Below, one piece after another: positions 29,895-38,946 of a DNA stretch of 64,000 bases. This stretch comes from CAIWHR01 sp963734085 (lineage in GTDB: Bacteria; Pseudomonadota; Gammaproteobacteria; Burkholderiales; Casimicrobiaceae): contig CAVTFT010000019.1 of assembly GCA_963734085.1 (NCBI GenBank), positions 1 through 64,000 of the forward strand. Direction: 5' to 3'. How positions within the stretch are numbered: position 1 is the stretch's first letter; the number at the start of each line of letters is the position of its first letter. A program made the translations under genes and the position numbers. The notes beneath the pieces are model-generated. The model saw nothing but the letters and a program-made list of their open reading frames with translations, did not search any database and was not told where the DNA came from.

Positions 29895-30916
29895 ATGACC
29901 TCCCTATCGGTAGTTGTGCCCGCGTATAACGAAGAAGAAGGTCTACTGACATTCCATCGGCGCCTGGTTGCTGTGCTGGACGGGATCGATATGACCGCTG
30001 AGATCGTCTACGTAAATGATGGGAGTCGGGATAGCACATTAGCCCTCATGCACTCGCTGCACGGTGAGGACCCGAGGGTAAGCGTGGTCGATCTAAGCAG
30101 GAATTTCGGTAAGGAGATCGCGCTTACGGCGGAATCGACCATGCCCAGGGAGAAGCGGTAATAGTCATCGATGCCGACCTACAAGATCCTCCTGAACTAA
30201 TCCCCGAACTTATAAGAGCTTGGTGAGCCGGTAATGACGTCGGAGATGGGAAGCGCATTCCTCCCGCGAAAGGGGAGACGATTGCTAACAAGGTAAGCGG
30301 CGATGACTTCTTTCAAAGAGGCTGTTGGAACAACTAAGCCATGTGAGAATTCCCTCAGACACCGGGGATTTTCGCCTGCTTAGCCGTCGCGCCGTAGACG
30401 CGTGACCAACTACGTGAGCAGCATCGCTTCATGAAGGGCTTGTTTGCCTGGGTTGGCTACTCCCAGTATGCCGTCCCGTACCACCGCGACCCTCGCTTTG
30501 CTGGTCAAACAAAATGGAACTATTGGAGGCTTTGGAACTTCGCCCTTGAAGGAATTACTTCGTTTTCCACCGCACCCTTGAAGCTCTCCACGTACTTCGG
30601 ACTCGGCGTGGCGTTGACGGCATTTATCTATGGCGCATGGATTATAACGAAGACTCTACTCTTCGGTGAGACTGTCCGCGGATATCCAACGCTGATGGTG
30701 GTGATCTTGTTTCTTGGAGGAAGCCAGCTTGTCGCGGTTGGAATTCTGGGTGAATACATCGGTCGGATGTTTGACGAGTCAAAGAACCGCCCACTGTACT
30801 TCCTCAACGAGTATCTAAGACCCGCGGTAGATTTGGCGGCAACGGGATGCAATCCAAGAGCCCGCGCAATACCTAATTGCCTCCCAACTACGGATCCATT
30901 TTCTTTGGGTGGCTAG
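29895..30916 (+). pseudogene. GtrB/DPM1-like family 2 glycosyltransferase, several frameshifts
   Basis: Starts MTSLSVVVPAYNEEEGL with VYVNDGSRDSTLALM and LSRNFGKEIAL, typical of the DPM1/GtrB polyprenyl-phosphate glycosyltransferases. After a shift near 30135 the motif VIVIDADLQDPPELIPEL follows, then further shifts and in-frame stops (30222-30420, where SHVRIPSDTGDFRLLSRRAVD can be pieced together), and from 30431 a continuous frame: HRFMKGLFAWVGY, QTKWNYWRLWNFA and two C-terminal membrane segments with GEYIGRMFDESKNRP. About 340 residues when restored. It would charge undecaprenyl phosphate with a sugar used on the periplasmic side. This gene is more damaged than its neighbours. Confidence 0.8.
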
Positions 30917-31049
30917 GTATTTAATCGCATTGCTGTAAGTACCTAGAACTGGGTTCTAGCACAAGGTAGCCGGATTTACTGACACTGGTGGGTAGATGTA
31001 GACCGGGTTGTGCCACTGGAAAGGCAATTAACGTGGCCCCCATAGGTGA

Positions 31050-32401
31050 ATGGCATATGTAAGAGGTGTCGCGACCGTAAGAATCATGCAAAGAATGCTT
31101 ACGCCGGAACTGAGTTTCCGAACACTTGCGGTCGTATTGGCCGCGGCATTCATGCTGCAGCTCGCCATGCTAATGTTCGTCCTTCCGACCATTCAGGAGG
31201 GATCTTCGCAGCTGTACAGCATCGGTTTCGCCGATGATTACGATCTGCTTGCCATCAACATTGCCAACGGGAACGGCTACCGTTTCTTTCCCGATATGGC
31301 ACTGACCATGATGCGGGAGCCGGGGTACCCGCTTGTTTTGTCGGCTGTGTTCTTTGTATTTGGGCACAGTCTTCCCGCAGCGCGCTTTGTCAATGCCCTG
31401 TTTGCTCTTGCAAGCGCGATAGTCCTTGCGGTGATTGCGGCCAAACTATCACAGCAGCGGTCTGTTGTCTTGGGGGCACCGCTACTCTTTCTTTTCATCC
31501 TGGGACAATAGTGGCAGAGAGCCGAGGGGGCTTTGAGATTCTATTTGCATTTGCTCTCCTCCTATTCATGTTGGCGCTAATCAGGGCGATCGAAGACGGG
31601 CGGCTACAGCGGTACTTATTGGCGGGAGTAGCACTCGGTTGCGTTTTGTTAATTCGCAGCACGTTGCTGCTATTTCCGCTGTTTGTTCTGGGCTATCTTT
31701 GGTTGAGGAACCGCGAATCATCCTCGCGGGTCGCCGACGGTGCACGAGTGGCGCTGATGATAGGTGCGATGCTCGCCGTGATGTCTCCTTGGATTGTCCG
31801 AAATTACTTGCTAACTGGGAGACTTGGCCCGACGACATCGGTTCAAGGAGTCGCGGCACATGCTGGCCAGTTTATCTGCAAGCGGCTATCGTTTGGCAAT
31901 GAGTTCCAGCAACTGGACACGGAAGCGGCAAAGGAACGGAGCACGCTCGCTTCAGATCTTGGTTACACGTTCCGTGCTGGGTATTACCAGTACTTCTTTA
32001 GTACTGCCGATGAAATGGAATTTAGTAGTTACCTGCTCAAGAAAGCACTTGTGGAGTATGCGGCCAACCCGTTGCTCACCATGAGGTGTGTATCGTCAAA
32101 TGTGCTCAACTTCTGGGTTGCAGGCAAGAATTGGCGAGCGACGGCAATGAACGCCGCAGTGCAATTCCCGTTATTGTTGCTCGCAGTACTCGGAGCATGG
32201 TGCGGCATTCGCAATGGGCGATCAGGAGCGATCGCGCCGATGCTGCTGTTGATAGTTTATCTGACGCTGCTCCACGCCCCGATCCTTGCACAGGCGCGAT
32301 ACAGCGTTCCCGTAATTCCGTTTGTGTCAGTGTTGGCATGCTACGGTCTGTCATGCACTGTAAGCGTATTCCGGGCGGGAAAGGCGACGTTCTCCATGTA
32401 A
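31050..32401 (+). pseudogene. GT39/ArnT-like membrane glycosyltransferase, one frameshift
   Basis: Hydrophobic through most of its length with about ten membrane spans. The first loop has FADDYDLLAINIANGNGYRF and ALTMMREPGYPLVLSAVF, matching the catalytic first periplasmic loop of GT39/GT83-type enzymes (Asp pair and REPGYP). The frame stops at 31511 but moving one base near 31495 continues FHPGTIVAESRGGFEILFAF, the expected next membrane region, to 32401. Corrected length about 450 residues. It probably uses the polyprenyl-linked sugar made by the GtrB-like gene just upstream. Confidence 0.75.
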
Positions 32402-32670
32402 CGTGTCAGTCTCTGAGCGAGTGGTTGGTTCACTGGGGTTGTTGCTGGATTTCCCAACTACCGATGTCCATGGTGTTTTAGCCCACGCTTCAATTTTGCC
32501 AGCATTCCGCCACGCTTCGTACGAGCCGCAGTGGTCACTCAGCCGTGGTCTGTGGTTCAGCAGCGCGCGGCTAAGGAAGGGTGGCTAATCGAATGGCAGA
32601 GGGCAAGAGAGAAGCGCGCGAGTGGTAGCCGCAGCAATTGGCCGCTCAGGTTAAGGAGCCGCGAGACAAC

Positions 32671-34035
32671 ATGCATCCTGCCGTCGCACTTGCAATTTGT
32701 TTCTGCATGATTTCTGCCTTATTCGTCCTGGACCGGCGCTGGCGACCCACGATCTCCGCCGCTGGATGGATTCCCCTTGTTTGGGCCCTGCTTCTAGGTT
32801 CGATGCCGATAGGACTCTGGCTCTTCCCTTCACAAATGATTTCGCTAGATGGCTCATACCAAGGTGGCTCGGTTGATCGCGCGTCCAACCTAATCTTGAT
32901 CATGGCGGGGCTTTACGTTCTCTTATCCAGGCGACTTAACTGGAGCCGATTTACCTCGGAGAACAAGTGGGTCATTGTCTATTTTGCCTACCTTGGCATA
33001 GGCTTACTTTGGTCCGACTATGCGTTCAGCGCTGTCAAAGCTTGGGTCAAGGATCTCGGCAACCTAATTATGGTCCTGATAGTGGTGAGCGAAGCCAATC
33101 CGCTTGCTGCTGTCAAGGCTCTCCTCATCCGTTCCAGCTACGTCCTGGTTCCAGTCTCGGTTGTCATTGTGAAGTATTTTCCGGATTTCGGACGCTACTA
33201 TGACTATTGGACCGGAAGGGTGTATTACCGTGCCATTTGCACTGACAAGAATATGCTCGGCATGACCCTCACCGTCCTTGCACTTGCTCTGATGTGGGCA
33301 TTGTTAGACGCAGGCAAGCGAAAGTCGAGCAGAGACAAGAAGCTGGAGATTCTTGTTTACGCATTGCTGCTGGCTATGAACGTGTGGCTCCTGAGGTTGG
33401 CCGACTGCGCCACGGCGCTGGCGTGCATCGTCGTAGGGGTCGTGACCATGCTGCTTCTCGGTCTAAGAAGCGTCAGAAGGAACATCCGCGTGTGGATGAT
33501 TCTCGGAATCTTTTCTGCGGCCGTACTTGCCTTGCCAGACGTCAGGTCCACTATCACAGAGCCGATTGTGAGACTTCTCGGCCGAGACGTTACATTCACT
33601 GGTCGAGACGCTGTTTGGCGAGCGGTGCTCGAACAGGATGTTAACCCGATCGTTGGAGTTGGATCCTACAGCTTCTGGATGGGGGAACGGGTTGAGAAAC
33701 CACTTCCCGGTCTTGGGGGCTGGGCCAACGAAGCACACAATGCATATCTGGAGATCTATCTAAACGTTGGACTCATCGGACTTGGTTTGTACCTGTCGAT
33801 CTTAGCGACCGGGGTGAGAAAGTCGGTGAGAGAATTGGTGCGTGGGAAGAATGGAGTGGGAGAGAGCTTTCGCCTTGCGTTCGTGATTGTGGCGGTCATG
33901 TATGGTGCGACGGAAGCTGTGGTCAGATCGAACTTGATATGGCTTGGCCTACTTATGGTTGTAGTGCGCGTCTCAAGACCAGGCACAGGTCATTCGCAAG
34001 CAAGAGACGCGCAGTTCAAACCTCAACCCTCTTAA
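32671..34035 (+). CDS. O-antigen ligase / polymerase family protein (Wzy_C)
   Basis: About 454 residues with ten or more membrane segments and one large periplasmic loop. The loop carries FTGRDAVWRAVLEQD and, after it, GGWANEAHNAYLEIYLNVGLIG, the conserved R and H regions of the WaaL/Wzy_C family. It either ligates the finished glycan to lipid A or polymerises repeat units; sequence does not separate the two. ATG 32671 (MHPAVALAI) is preferred over an upstream TTG; AAGGAGCC lies about 13 bases before it. It is intact, unlike the five glycosyltransferases before it, and lower in GC. Confidence 0.82.
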   Translation: MHPAVALAICFCMISALFVLDRRWRPTISAAGWIPLVWALLLGSMPIGLWLFPSQMISLDGSYQGGSVDRASNLILIMAGLYVLLSRRLNWSRFTSENKWVIVYFAYLGIGLLWSDYAFSAVKAWVKDLGNLIMVLIVVSEANPLAAVKALLIRSSYVLVPVSVVIVKYFPDFGRYYDYWTGRVYYRAICTDKNMLGMTLTVLALALMWALLDAGKRKSSRDKKLEILVYALLLAMNVWLLRLADCATALACIVVGVVTMLLLGLRSVRRNIRVWMILGIFSAAVLALPDVRSTITEPIVRLLGRDVTFTGRDAVWRAVLEQDVNPIVGVGSYSFWMGERVEKPLPGLGGWANEAHNAYLEIYLNVGLIGLGLYLSILATGVRKSVRELVRGKNGVGESFRLAFVIVAVMYGATEAVVRSNLIWLGLLMVVVRVSRPGTGHSQARDAQFKPQPS

Positions 34036-34050
34036 CGGCGAGGTATGTCA

Positions 34051-34113
34051 GATGACGTAGCATAAATTTCGCACATTCGAGTCGGTGGCCTCGATCTGGT
34101 TCAATGGTAGCGG
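34051..34113 (+). repeat. Dispersed 65-bp repeat, copy B
   Basis: Begins GATGACGTAGCATAAATTTC and ends near GTTCAATGGTAGC; related to copies at 11671 and 34273. It follows the ligase stop by 16 bases and is probably an insertion-sequence end left by an excised or decayed element. Confidence 0.8.
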
Positions 34114-34116
34114 TTG

Positions 34117-34231
34117 TGTCAACGATCTTTCGCACATTTGTTGGCGGTAGCCCGATCCGATCTCAAGCAGCTGCCTTCCTCGGGAAGTGGGTGGAGCAGC
34201 GTTTCCATCGCGAGATAACGCCGCTTGCCCC
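34117..34231 (+). repeat. 115-bp repeat, related to 37147-37243
   Basis: Reads TGTCAACGATCTTTCGCACA, then ATCTCAAGCAGC, GTTTCCATCGCGAGATAACG. A shorter diverged copy lies at 37147-37243 in the same direction. The pair bracket the beta-helix protein gene and the IS3 remnant. Confidence 0.7.
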
Positions 34232-34272
34232 ACTTCGTACTGGCGATGTGTCGCAATCGCGCCGCGACCAAC

Positions 34273-34336
34273 GATGACGTAACATAAATTTCGCACATTT
34301 CGAGGCGGTGGCCTCGACCTGGTTCAATGGAGCTGC
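34273..34336 (+). repeat. Dispersed 65-bp repeat, copy C
   Basis: Begins GATGACGTAACATAAATTTC, contains GAGGCGGTGGCCTCGACCTG and ends near AATGGAGCTGCC. Same family and orientation as copies A (11671) and B (34051); probably an insertion-sequence terminus. Confidence 0.8.
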
Positions 34337-34448
34337 CAAGCACCCATGAATCAGATCCCAGAGAGGCCACCATGGCAGAGGATATGACCTGAACCCGGTT
34401 CTTCGAGCCAATCATTCTTGGGAAATGGCTCGGGGACCGGCGTTGCGG

Positions 34449-36157
34449 CTATTGCATCCTAAGGTTTTGCGGGGGTGGCACGGTTGAGCCAGAGACGAGA
34501 GGATGCGGGTAAGTGTATGGCGTGTAGTACGCCGTCCAAATGTTCGTTCCAGTGCATTGATAGAGCGTGTTGGTATCGGTGGTCCAGTAGGCCACCTTCG
34601 GCGTGCAATTAGACGGCCGTGAGCGAGCGCCCCGGAGCCGACGCCAGTCGATCCGGTGAACGAAGCAGCGTAAGTGTAAAAATCGCGATTCTGTACCAGA
34701 ACGGAGCTGCTGGCATTGCCAACATTCCCACTCGGGTTATTTGGAACCGCAATGAAAGTATTAAGCCATTCATACACTGGCTCCAGCGCCTGTCGCGGCC
34801 ATGCGCACGAAGACGAGGATGTACATCCGGTTGCTGTGTTAGTTACATTTGGGAAATTGTTGGCCAGCAAGTCGCCCTTACCTTGTCCCGGTTGGTCCAT
34901 GCAGGCGTAGCCAGTGCTGCCGTTTGAGTTCTGGTCCCAGTTCGATCCAATGCCGCTAAACGACGTGCCGCAATAGCCCCAACCATTTGGCGTTGCAGTC
35001 TGGGGGTAGGTACTGTTGTCCTTGCGCATGGAGTGCATGGAAATCACGAACGAATAGCCACTCTGTGCTTGGGAGTTGACCACCGGGGCGTTGTTTCCCC
35101 AGATGAGCAAAGTGCCAGAACTCATCCAGAAAAAGAACCCACCGCAATTGTTAAATCCCGCACCTCCGTTACAAGTGGGATTGCCATTAAGAGTGTTCTG
35201 GTAAAACTCCGACGCCCGACAACCTCGGAAGCGTGGGCCACTACCAGTCGGATGTGTCTGGGCCTTGCCATGGTTGATGATGTTATGACGTATCACGATA
35301 CGACCACCGTCAGAGCAGTCATCCACGTATATTCCGTCGTTGAAGGTATTATCTTCAACGAAGAAGAAATTGGAAGTGCCAAAAGCAGTGTCAGCGGCCC
35401 ACGACCCATCGCCCCACGGCTGGCCGCCAAAGCCTTCCATCTCTACGTTGATACATTCATTCACTCCGCCAGCGCCATCGCATAAGTTGTGGTCCATCAC
35501 TCCATAGATCCAATCACTATTGCGAATACCGATTTGGCCCGACGCCGAATAGATCGACATATCGATGTGATTGTGATCAATGCGCGTTTGGTGATTTTGG
35601 CCGCGCAACGCGATGATTCCATTCTGTTTTAAACCTCCCGTACCGCCCTTAAAGGTAAATCCCGTTAGACGGAACGTCCCGGATGAGTTCGTAGTGATCG
35701 AGAGCAGAGAGTTGTTGCTGGCATAATTGTCAATGATGACCGTCTGGTCCCCACCGCCGACGGAGGTATTACCCGCGCCTCGGAGTGTCACGTTGGCCGG
35801 CGCCATCCACGAAATTTGACTGGTCCATGTGCAGGTGCCTGTCGGAACGGCGACCGTGTCGCCGGCGACAGCGGCGCTGATAGCGGTCTGGACGTTCTGC
35901 TGAGAGCAGCTCGCCGCCGTGATCGTTCCAGCCTGACCCGTCGAGATGAGGGCTAGGTGGATAAAGATGAAAAGGCAAAGCCTTCGCTGAATTTGATGTG
36001 CTCTCTTGCGACCGCCTCCATAGGCGTGGGACTCGCGATCAACCCGCGCCGGGTGATCGCGTAACTTCGTTACTAGTAAGATTGGCGAGGGCAGCCTCGA
36101 GTTATTGCCGAGGTCTGGAAAGATCAACGATCCAAGAGAGCGCAGCAGCTGCATCAT
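34449..36157 (-). pseudogene. Secreted parallel beta-helix protein with NLRMQ tail, frameshifted
   Basis: After a hydrophobic signal (RRLCLFIFIHLALISTGQAG) comes SQQNVQTAISAAVAGDTVAV, the usual opening of right-handed beta-helix (pectate-lyase-like) proteins, followed by Asn/Gly-rich turns (TRIDHNHIDMS, FFVEDNTFNDGIYVDDCSDG, IRHNIINHGKAQTH) and many Cys pairs. Near 34640 the frame shifts; corrected, the C-terminus reads NCTPKVAYWTTDTNTLYQCT ... STVPPPQNLRMQ with stop at 34449. The start is unclear: ATG 36157 lies just below a strong promoter, while ATG 36021 (other frame) lies close to the signal peptide and would need a second shift. I infer a secreted polysaccharide-binding or -cleaving protein; no catalytic residues could be assigned. 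Confidence 0.72.
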
Positions 36158-36188
36158 AGGTTTGAACCAATTGGGGGGGTGCGGCAAA

Positions 36189-36216
36189 TTTATACCATTG
36201 TCATACTCCCCGTCAA
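36189..36216 (-). promoter_or_regulatory. Sigma70-type promoter of the beta-helix gene
   Basis: On the - strand, TTGACG and TATAAA are separated by 16 bases, with ATGACAATGG just before the -10 box. The same -10 region with the ATGACA-TGG lead is found at 38446-38474 before another secreted-protein gene. Confidence 0.65.
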
Positions 36217-36361
36217 GGAGGTGCGATGTGGTCGCCGTCACCTTCGCTGCGAAAGACCGGAATCGACTCTGTGCAGGGCCTGGCTTTTCTCAGCCATTTA
36301 GGGTGAGACTCCGGGGTTGGTCTTCAAAGTTTCAGCGTACTGGTCTTGGAGTTAAGTCATT

Positions 36362-37020
36362 GAAAGCCCGGTGAGTGTATCGCGCCGCCAAGCTTCGATC
36401 CTGCGCTTCGCCTCGTCGAGATTTCTGAACCAGTGCGCGTTTAGACATTCGAGGGAATGAGCTGTTGAACGGCTCGATATATGCCCGTTGTCCGTGGGCT
36501 TCTTAGGTCGCGAGAAGTCTATTCGAAACTCATGGTGATACGCCCGGAAATCGACCACGCGCGACGTAAATTCGCTGCCACTGTCGCAGAACGATGCTCG
36601 GGCAGTCCGTACTGACGCCGCAATTTGCTCAAGCGCTGCCACTACCTACTCTCCGCGAAGGGGCCAATCTCGATGAATAAACAGAAGCGTGTGTACGTCG
36701 AGGACCGTGAGTGCGCGAAAGCGCGCGCCATCGACTCATTGATCGGAGACAAAATCGAGTGCGGCAGGCCCGCCGCTTGCGCACCTCGTAGCGCTGCTGC
36801 GGGTAGCGGGCAACCTCGCGCCGGACAGCGGGCCTCACCATACATTTTTTCGAACAGCATCCTGGAGCCATCATTTTCGAGCGTCGGCTCGGCCACCGGG
36901 CGCCTCAGCTTCGCATTCTCGTCGTCGAGCTGCTTCAGCCGTCTCGCTTCGCTGGGTTGCCAGCCTGCCGTAAACGCAGGTGCCACCAACCCCGCTCGGC
37001 GGATTGCCCGAGCTTGAAGA
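36362..37020 (-). mobile_element. Degenerate IS3-family element (OrfA C-terminus plus OrfB end)
   Basis: On the - strand near 36950-36850, ARRLKQLDDENAKLRRPVAE is the coiled-coil end of IS3 OrfA. From about 36610 down, FCDSGSEFTSR, FSRPKKPTDNGHI and ECLNAHWFRNLDEAKRRIEA match the second catalytic Asp and C-terminal part of OrfB; the catalytic Glu segment is shifted out of frame. The middle of OrfB is missing or scrambled. Inactive. Confidence 0.8.
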
Positions 37021-37146
37021 TCATGGCGTGCTGTCACGGCTCCGGCATCCTTTCGTGCGACCGGTCCGATGCCGCACCGTGGCCAAGCACGAATCGATGA
37101 CATTCGAGCTTCAAATGTGAATCCAATCCTTGGCCGGAAAGGGCTC

Positions 37147-37243
37147 TGTCAAGGGATCTTTCGCACTCTTGTCATCTCAAGCAGCGCTTCCTTGGGGAGC
37201 GGGTCGAGCACCCTTTCCATCGCGAGATTAACGCCACTTACCC
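37147..37243 (+). repeat. Diverged copy of the 34117-34231 repeat
   Basis: TGTCAAGGGATCTTTCGCAC, CATCTCAAGCAGC and CTTTCCATCGCGAGATTAAC align with the repeat at 34117, with an internal deletion of about 15 bases. Ends 30 bases before the stop of the next - strand gene. Confidence 0.65.
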
Positions 37244-37274
37244 GACCGCAGCTTTCTGGGTAGAGTTGTTGCCG

Positions 37275-38258
37275 TCACGGAACGACCCGCAGGTTCGTTG
37301 GGGCGTTCAGTGGCGGAGAGCTGGAGATCATGGGCCCGATGTAAGATGTCGCCGCGACGACGTTGTCGACCCATTTCTTGGCTACAGCCAACGTGTTGCT
37401 CTTGACGTGCAAATCGATCAGGAATTTGTCAATCTTAAGTGAAGTAGTGTCGCGCAACCGCAAATTCAGGAAATCGGCAATCAGTTTTCCATCCAGCCAC
37501 ATTGCAATGCGGCCGTCACGTTGACCGGGGGTGTTTGCTGTGACCATTAGCTCGTAACAGTACCAGCGCCCGAGCTCAGGAACGACGTCTGGCCGGGCGA
37601 CGAAATATGGGCCAAAGTTACCAGGCACACTATCGAACGGTACAACGCGGCCAGTTGGAAAGAAGTGATCCCCCCATATATCGCGTTGCTCCGGATGATA
37701 AATATAGATGTTGATCTGACCAGGGTTGGGCACTGAGGTACTATCGCGTCCGGCCTCGTAACTTACAAAGAATTTGTTGTATCCGTCGGCCTTCACGCCT
37801 GGACAGCAGTAGTTTGCAGTAATGGAACTGCCATTGTGACTGGATCCAAGCACATTGTATGCAGCGTCAAGCTTGGCGTAGTAGCGCAAGAACATAGTGT
37901 CACGTGCGGGATTGACATACTTTACAAGGGCATTGCTTACTTCACTGCTTGTTTGCGGTACTCTTAGCTCAATCGCCTTACTGCCGCTGTAGAAGTTCCC
38001 TCCCTCGGTCGCGATGCGAAGATACGCGGCTTGGTATGCCTCGTTCCACCTGAGCGTCAGGCTCGACGTGCTGCTATACCCTTCGAAGTCGTCAAAAAAG
38101 ATAACCGCGGGGTCTGAACCGATTCCCACGTCGCCCGGGTATCGCGCAGCGATTCCAGTATTCCCCTCAGGCAGCGGCGCCGGCTGGCTGTTTACCGGTT
38201 CGGCAACCCCCAAGCCGAACGTCAGCCAGATCGAGAATAATGTAGTCCGTATTTGCAT
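37275..38258 (-). CDS. Secreted concanavalin-like protein with APTNLRVVP tail
   Basis: A 327-residue protein with an N-terminal Sec signal (MQIRTTLFSIWLTFGLGVA, cleavage near NSQPA). FFDDFEGY and the later strands FLRYYAKLDAAYNV, INIYIYHPEQRDIWGD, RWYCYELMV and GRIAMWLDGKLIADF have the pattern of a LamG/polysaccharide-lyase-type beta-sandwich. I infer binding or cleavage of an acidic glycan, but no catalytic residues are assigned. The last nine residues are APTNLRVVP, shared with two other secreted proteins here. Intact frame. A strong promoter lies at 38446-38474, about 190 bases upstream of the start. Confidence 0.8.
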   Translation of the reverse strand: MQIRTTLFSIWLTFGLGVAEPVNSQPAPLPEGNTGIAARYPGDVGIGSDPAVIFFDDFEGYSSTSSLTLRWNEAYQAAYLRIATEGGNFYSGSKAIELRVPQTSSEVSNALVKYVNPARDTMFLRYYAKLDAAYNVLGSSHNGSSITANYCCPGVKADGYNKFFVSYEAGRDSTSVPNPGQINIYIYHPEQRDIWGDHFFPTGRVVPFDSVPGNFGPYFVARPDVVPELGRWYCYELMVTANTPGQRDGRIAMWLDGKLIADFLNLRLRDTTSLKIDKFLIDLHVKSNTLAVAKKWVDNVVAATSYIGPMISSSPPLNAPTNLRVVP

Positions 38259-38445
38259 GATTACCTCCGACTACGCGTGCAGTTCGGGAAGAATAGGGCT
38301 TTGACCCCTTAGGGATACGAGAAACGCATTCTTGTTCACGTAATCGTCCCGTTATGACGGTTTGGCCCCCAGACCAACCGAGCCGTGTTCCAGCGCCTTG
38401 CAGGATCGCGTCTGCCGTGCCGTCCAAAGCTCAAGCATTCTAAGT

Positions 38446-38474
38446 TTTATACCAATGTCATGACGCTGAGTCAA
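38446..38474 (-). promoter_or_regulatory. Sigma70-type promoter of the concanavalin-like gene
   Basis: On the - strand, TTGACT and TATAAA are separated by 17 bases. The lead ATGACATTGG before the -10 box is nearly the same as that at 36189-36216, so the two secreted-protein genes probably respond together. The leader to ATG 38258 is about 180 bases. Confidence 0.65.
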
Positions 38475-38946
38475 GGCGCTTGCGTTACGCCCGTCCTCCC
38501 AGAACCCTCTTCGAGATCGTAGGAGATTTCGGTTCGTTTCCGCTTCCAGGTCTACCAACCCGGCAGCGTTCATAGAGCGCATCCAGTTAGCGTTTTCGAG
38601 CACCGGTGCTGTCGTCAGCGTTTTCTTGGTCGGAGGACCACACCGAATGTGTAACCGGGTGCGAGGCTTCTGCAGGTCGCTGGTCGCAAAGGCCCTTATA
38701 GCGCCGTGCAGGTCAGTTCGATCGATCGTCAGCAAAGCAGTCGACGTCGAATCGTTCAGCCTCGAATCGTAGGCTCGGTCTGTTGCGACCTAGCTGCATC
38801 CACTACACTGCGTCCATCGACGTCGCATAGCATTGTCTTGCTCACTGATACGTCCGCGGAATTCGCGGTGGCCACCACAGACGCCCGAGCAGTACCGCCA
38901 ATCGGAAATCCTTAGGCAGCCCGTGGACAGACTCTGAACTGCACAC
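38475..38946. other. Intergenic region, no gene seen
   Basis: About 470 bases between the divergent concanavalin-like gene and the deacetylase gene. A - strand frame of 127 codons covers much of it but looks unlike a protein. It should hold the deacetylase promoter on the + strand; none is obvious. Confidence 0.4.
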
